From Spirochaetaceae bacterium (GTDB lineage Bacteria; Spirochaetota; Spirochaetia; SZUA-6; Bin103), in NCBI GenBank assembly GCA_028821475.1, contig JAPPGB010000144.1, positions 1 to 51,670 on the forward strand: 51,670 nucleotides of DNA. Direction: 5' to 3'. The notes beneath the pieces are model-generated. The model was not told where the DNA came from. It worked only from the letters and a program-made list of their open reading frames with translations, and did not search any database. Position numbers and translations under genes: made by a program. Positions 50,296 to 51,670 of this stretch are shown piece by piece (the first letter of the stretch is position 1; every line of letters begins with the position of its first letter).

Positions 50296-50325
50296 GCAGA
50301 AGGCCCGCTCGCGCGGGCCTTCTGC
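50296..50325 (+). terminator. Strong hairpin after the orphan binding-protein gene
   Basis: Perfect 13-base arms GCAGAAGGCCCGC (50296-50308) and GCGGGCCTTCTGC (50313-50325) around a 4-base TCGC loop, about 105 bases after the stop. No T-run follows, so termination may be partial or Rho-assisted. Confidence 0.65.
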
Positions 50326-50347
50326 TGACCGCGTACGTGCCGCGCCG

Positions 50348-50560
50348 AGTGTTCTACATGATGGTCACCTCGAGGTGGAGCACCTCAAGCGCTACCCCCA
50401 CGCGTTCAGCGGCGGCCAACGACAGCGTATAGGCATTGCTCGCGTGTTGGCACCCAGTCCCGAGTTCGCGGTGTGCAACGAGGCGGTGTCAGCGCTCGCC
50501 GTGTCGATTCAGGCGCAGATCCGCAACCTTCTGGAGGACCTGCAAGCGGAGCCAGTCGAC
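50348..50560 (+). pseudogene. Fragment of an OppF/DppF-type ABC transporter ATPase
   Basis: About 65 codons read [20 protein letters not shown], then [28 protein letters not shown] and [18 protein letters not shown] is the ABC signature, and the following part is the Walker B and D-loop. The usual CDEPVSALDVS has become [11 protein letters not shown], losing the Walker B aspartate, the proline and the D-loop aspartate. The N-terminal half with Walker A and the C-terminal third are absent. A complete protein has about 330 residues. It lies in the orientation of the orphan binding-protein gene, so it is probably what remains of that operon's ATPase. Confidence 0.85.
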
Positions 50561-50573
50561 CGGGCGACCGGCC

Positions 50574-51670
50574 TCAACGATAAGGGTCGGCTGCATCCCG
50601 CAGCCCATCGCCCATGAAATTGAACAGCAGCACCGTCACCACCACAAACAGACCAGGTATCAACAGCCAGGGATGAAGGGCAACGGCGCGGAAGTTCTGC
50701 GCCTGGCTCAGCAGGACTCCCCAGCTCACTACCGGAGGTCTCAAGCCCACGCCGATGAAGCTCAGCGCCGTCTCCCCAAGGATCATGCTCGGAACCGCAA
50801 GGGTTAGGCTGACGATCAGGTAGCTCATAAATCCCGGCAACAGATGCCCGGTGATGATACTCCGCTCATTGGCAGCGGAAATCCGCGCCGCAAGCACGTA
50901 GTCCTCCTCCCGTAGCTGGATGATCTTGCTGCGAACCACCCGCGCGAGCTCGGTCCAACTGACGATGGAGAGAATGACGGTCACCAGGAAGTACAACCGC
51001 ACCGGCGGGAAGCGCGGGGGCACGGCCGCGGCGAGGGCCATCCACAGCGGAATCTGCGGCAGCGACTGCAGGAACTCGATGAGGCGCTGGATGAGCAGAT
51101 CCACCGTTCCGCCGAAGAACCCGGAGACTCCTCCAAGAATGGCACCGATCACAAAGCTCAGCGCCACTCCCACGAGTCCCACCGAAAGCGACACCCTGGC
51201 GCCGGCGAGAATACGGGAGTACACGTCACGACCGAGGTGATCTGCACCGAACAGGTACAGCTTGCCCGGCTCATCCACACCGAAGAGGCGCGTGCGAGCA
51301 GGGAACAAACCCAGCAGCTTGTATTCCTCCTCCCCGCGGACGAAGAGGCGAATGGGATAGACTTGAGACTCGTTTATCTCGAACAATTTGCGCAGCGTCT
51401 CAGGATCCCTGCCGGGCACAAGCCCATAGACAAAGGGCCGGACAAGCCTGCCGTCGTGAAAGATCCTGACCCGTGTCGGCGGTGCAAAAACATGATCCGA
51501 GCTGCGCTGAAAGGTGCCCCAGACGGAGAAGAAACCGGCAAATGCAGCGCCGAGATAGAGCACAGCGAGTCCGGTAAGCCCCACCAGAGCGAGCTTATGC
51601 TTGAAGAACTTCCGCCTCAGCAGCGCCACGAATATCGATGGGATAAGCGTGATTCTGGGTCGAGCTGATT
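50574..51670 (-). CDS. ABC transporter permease, OppC type with periplasmic insertion (partial at window edge)
   Basis: At least 351 residues of a permease closely related to the locus 4 OppC-type subunit, with the same inserted region ([20 protein letters not shown] to [12 protein letters not shown]), [30 protein letters not shown] and [18 protein letters not shown] at 51629 could start translation, but the frame stays open to the window end. The locus 4 homolog has about 25 more residues before the equivalent position, so the true start is probably outside. It converges on the ATPase fragment. Its DppB partner would lie beyond the window. Confidence 0.88.
   Translation of the reverse strand, partial: SARPRITLIPSIFVALLRRKFFKHKLALVGLTGLAVLYLGAAFAGFFSVWGTFQRSSDHVFAPPTRVRIFHDGRLVRPFVYGLVPGRDPETLRKLFEINESQVYPIRLFVRGEEEYKLLGLFPARTRLFGVDEPGKLYLFGADHLGRDVYSRILAGARVSLSVGLVGVALSFVIGAILGGVSGFFGGTVDLLIQRLIEFLQSLPQIPLWMALAAAVPPRFPPVRLYFLVTVILSIVSWTELARVVRSKIIQLREEDYVLAARISAANERSIITGHLLPGFMSYLIVSLTLAVPSMILGETALSFIGVGLRPPVVSWGVLLSQAQNFRAVALHPWLLIPGLFVVVTVLLFNFMGDGLRDAADPYR

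Overview
The window is high-GC bacterial DNA. It is dominated by peptide/opine-type ABC importers, a complete Bat-type (aerotolerance-like) operon and carbohydrate or peptide processing enzymes, with several toxin-antitoxin-like pairs scattered between them. Three points suggest a high-GC member of the Spirochaetaceae or a relative: the binding-protein N-termini (a signal peptide followed by an acidic GTEE/GSEE stretch), the long MoxR-DUF58-BatA-BatB-BatC-BatD-BatE operon, and the multicopy transporters. This is inference from gene style, not proof. No rRNA, tRNA, CRISPR array or intact transposase was seen.

Layout. 1-1.9 kb: a dispersed ~130 bp repeat abutting a wrecked AAA-ATPase gene, then an intact DUF4143-type ATPase behind a perfect palindrome. 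1.9-5.7 kb (minus): transporter locus 1 (binding protein, two permeases), visibly less GC-rich. 5.9-6.7 kb: second repeat copy and a DUF433/DUF5615 pair. 6.9-11.2 kb: Ldh/MDH-family dehydrogenase, gamma-glutamyltranspeptidase-like hydrolase and, convergent, an AbgB-like M20 amidohydrolase that ends transporter locus 2 (11.2-15.1 kb, minus). 15.6-16.1 kb: MazEF-like pair. 16.2-26.3 kb (minus): SDR plus the eight-gene Bat operon. 26.6-31.9 kb: coiled-coil protein, two aldo/keto reductase homologs, two epimerase-like proteins, a ThuA-like protein and an acetyltransferase. 31.9-33.2 kb: HTH/nucleotidyltransferase pair with a palindromic operator. 33.3-34.25 kb: a probable small structured RNA with its own promoter and terminator directly in front of a lower-GC NYN-domain nuclease gene. 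34.3-39.2 kb: two paralogous sulfatases flanking an unknown gene and a PIN/RHH pair. 39.2-43.4 kb (minus): transporter locus 4, translationally coupled to sulfatase 2. 44.1-48.0 kb (plus): transporter locus 3, a paralog of loci 1 and 2. 48.2-51.67 kb: orphan binding protein 5, a scar of an ABC ATPase, and a convergent OppC-type permease running off the window.

How it fits together. Five binding proteins and nine permease genes are present without one intact importer ATPase, so the transporters must use ATPases encoded elsewhere. Locus 2 looks built to import peptide- or acyl-glutamate-like compounds and cleave them. Locus 4 and the sulfatases suggest use of sulfated substrates. The most unusual unit is the RNA-plus-NYN gene at 33.3-34.25 kb. 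Its order (promoter, folded RNA with a possible pseudoknot, terminator, nuclease gene) resembles a type III toxin-antitoxin or attenuator layout.
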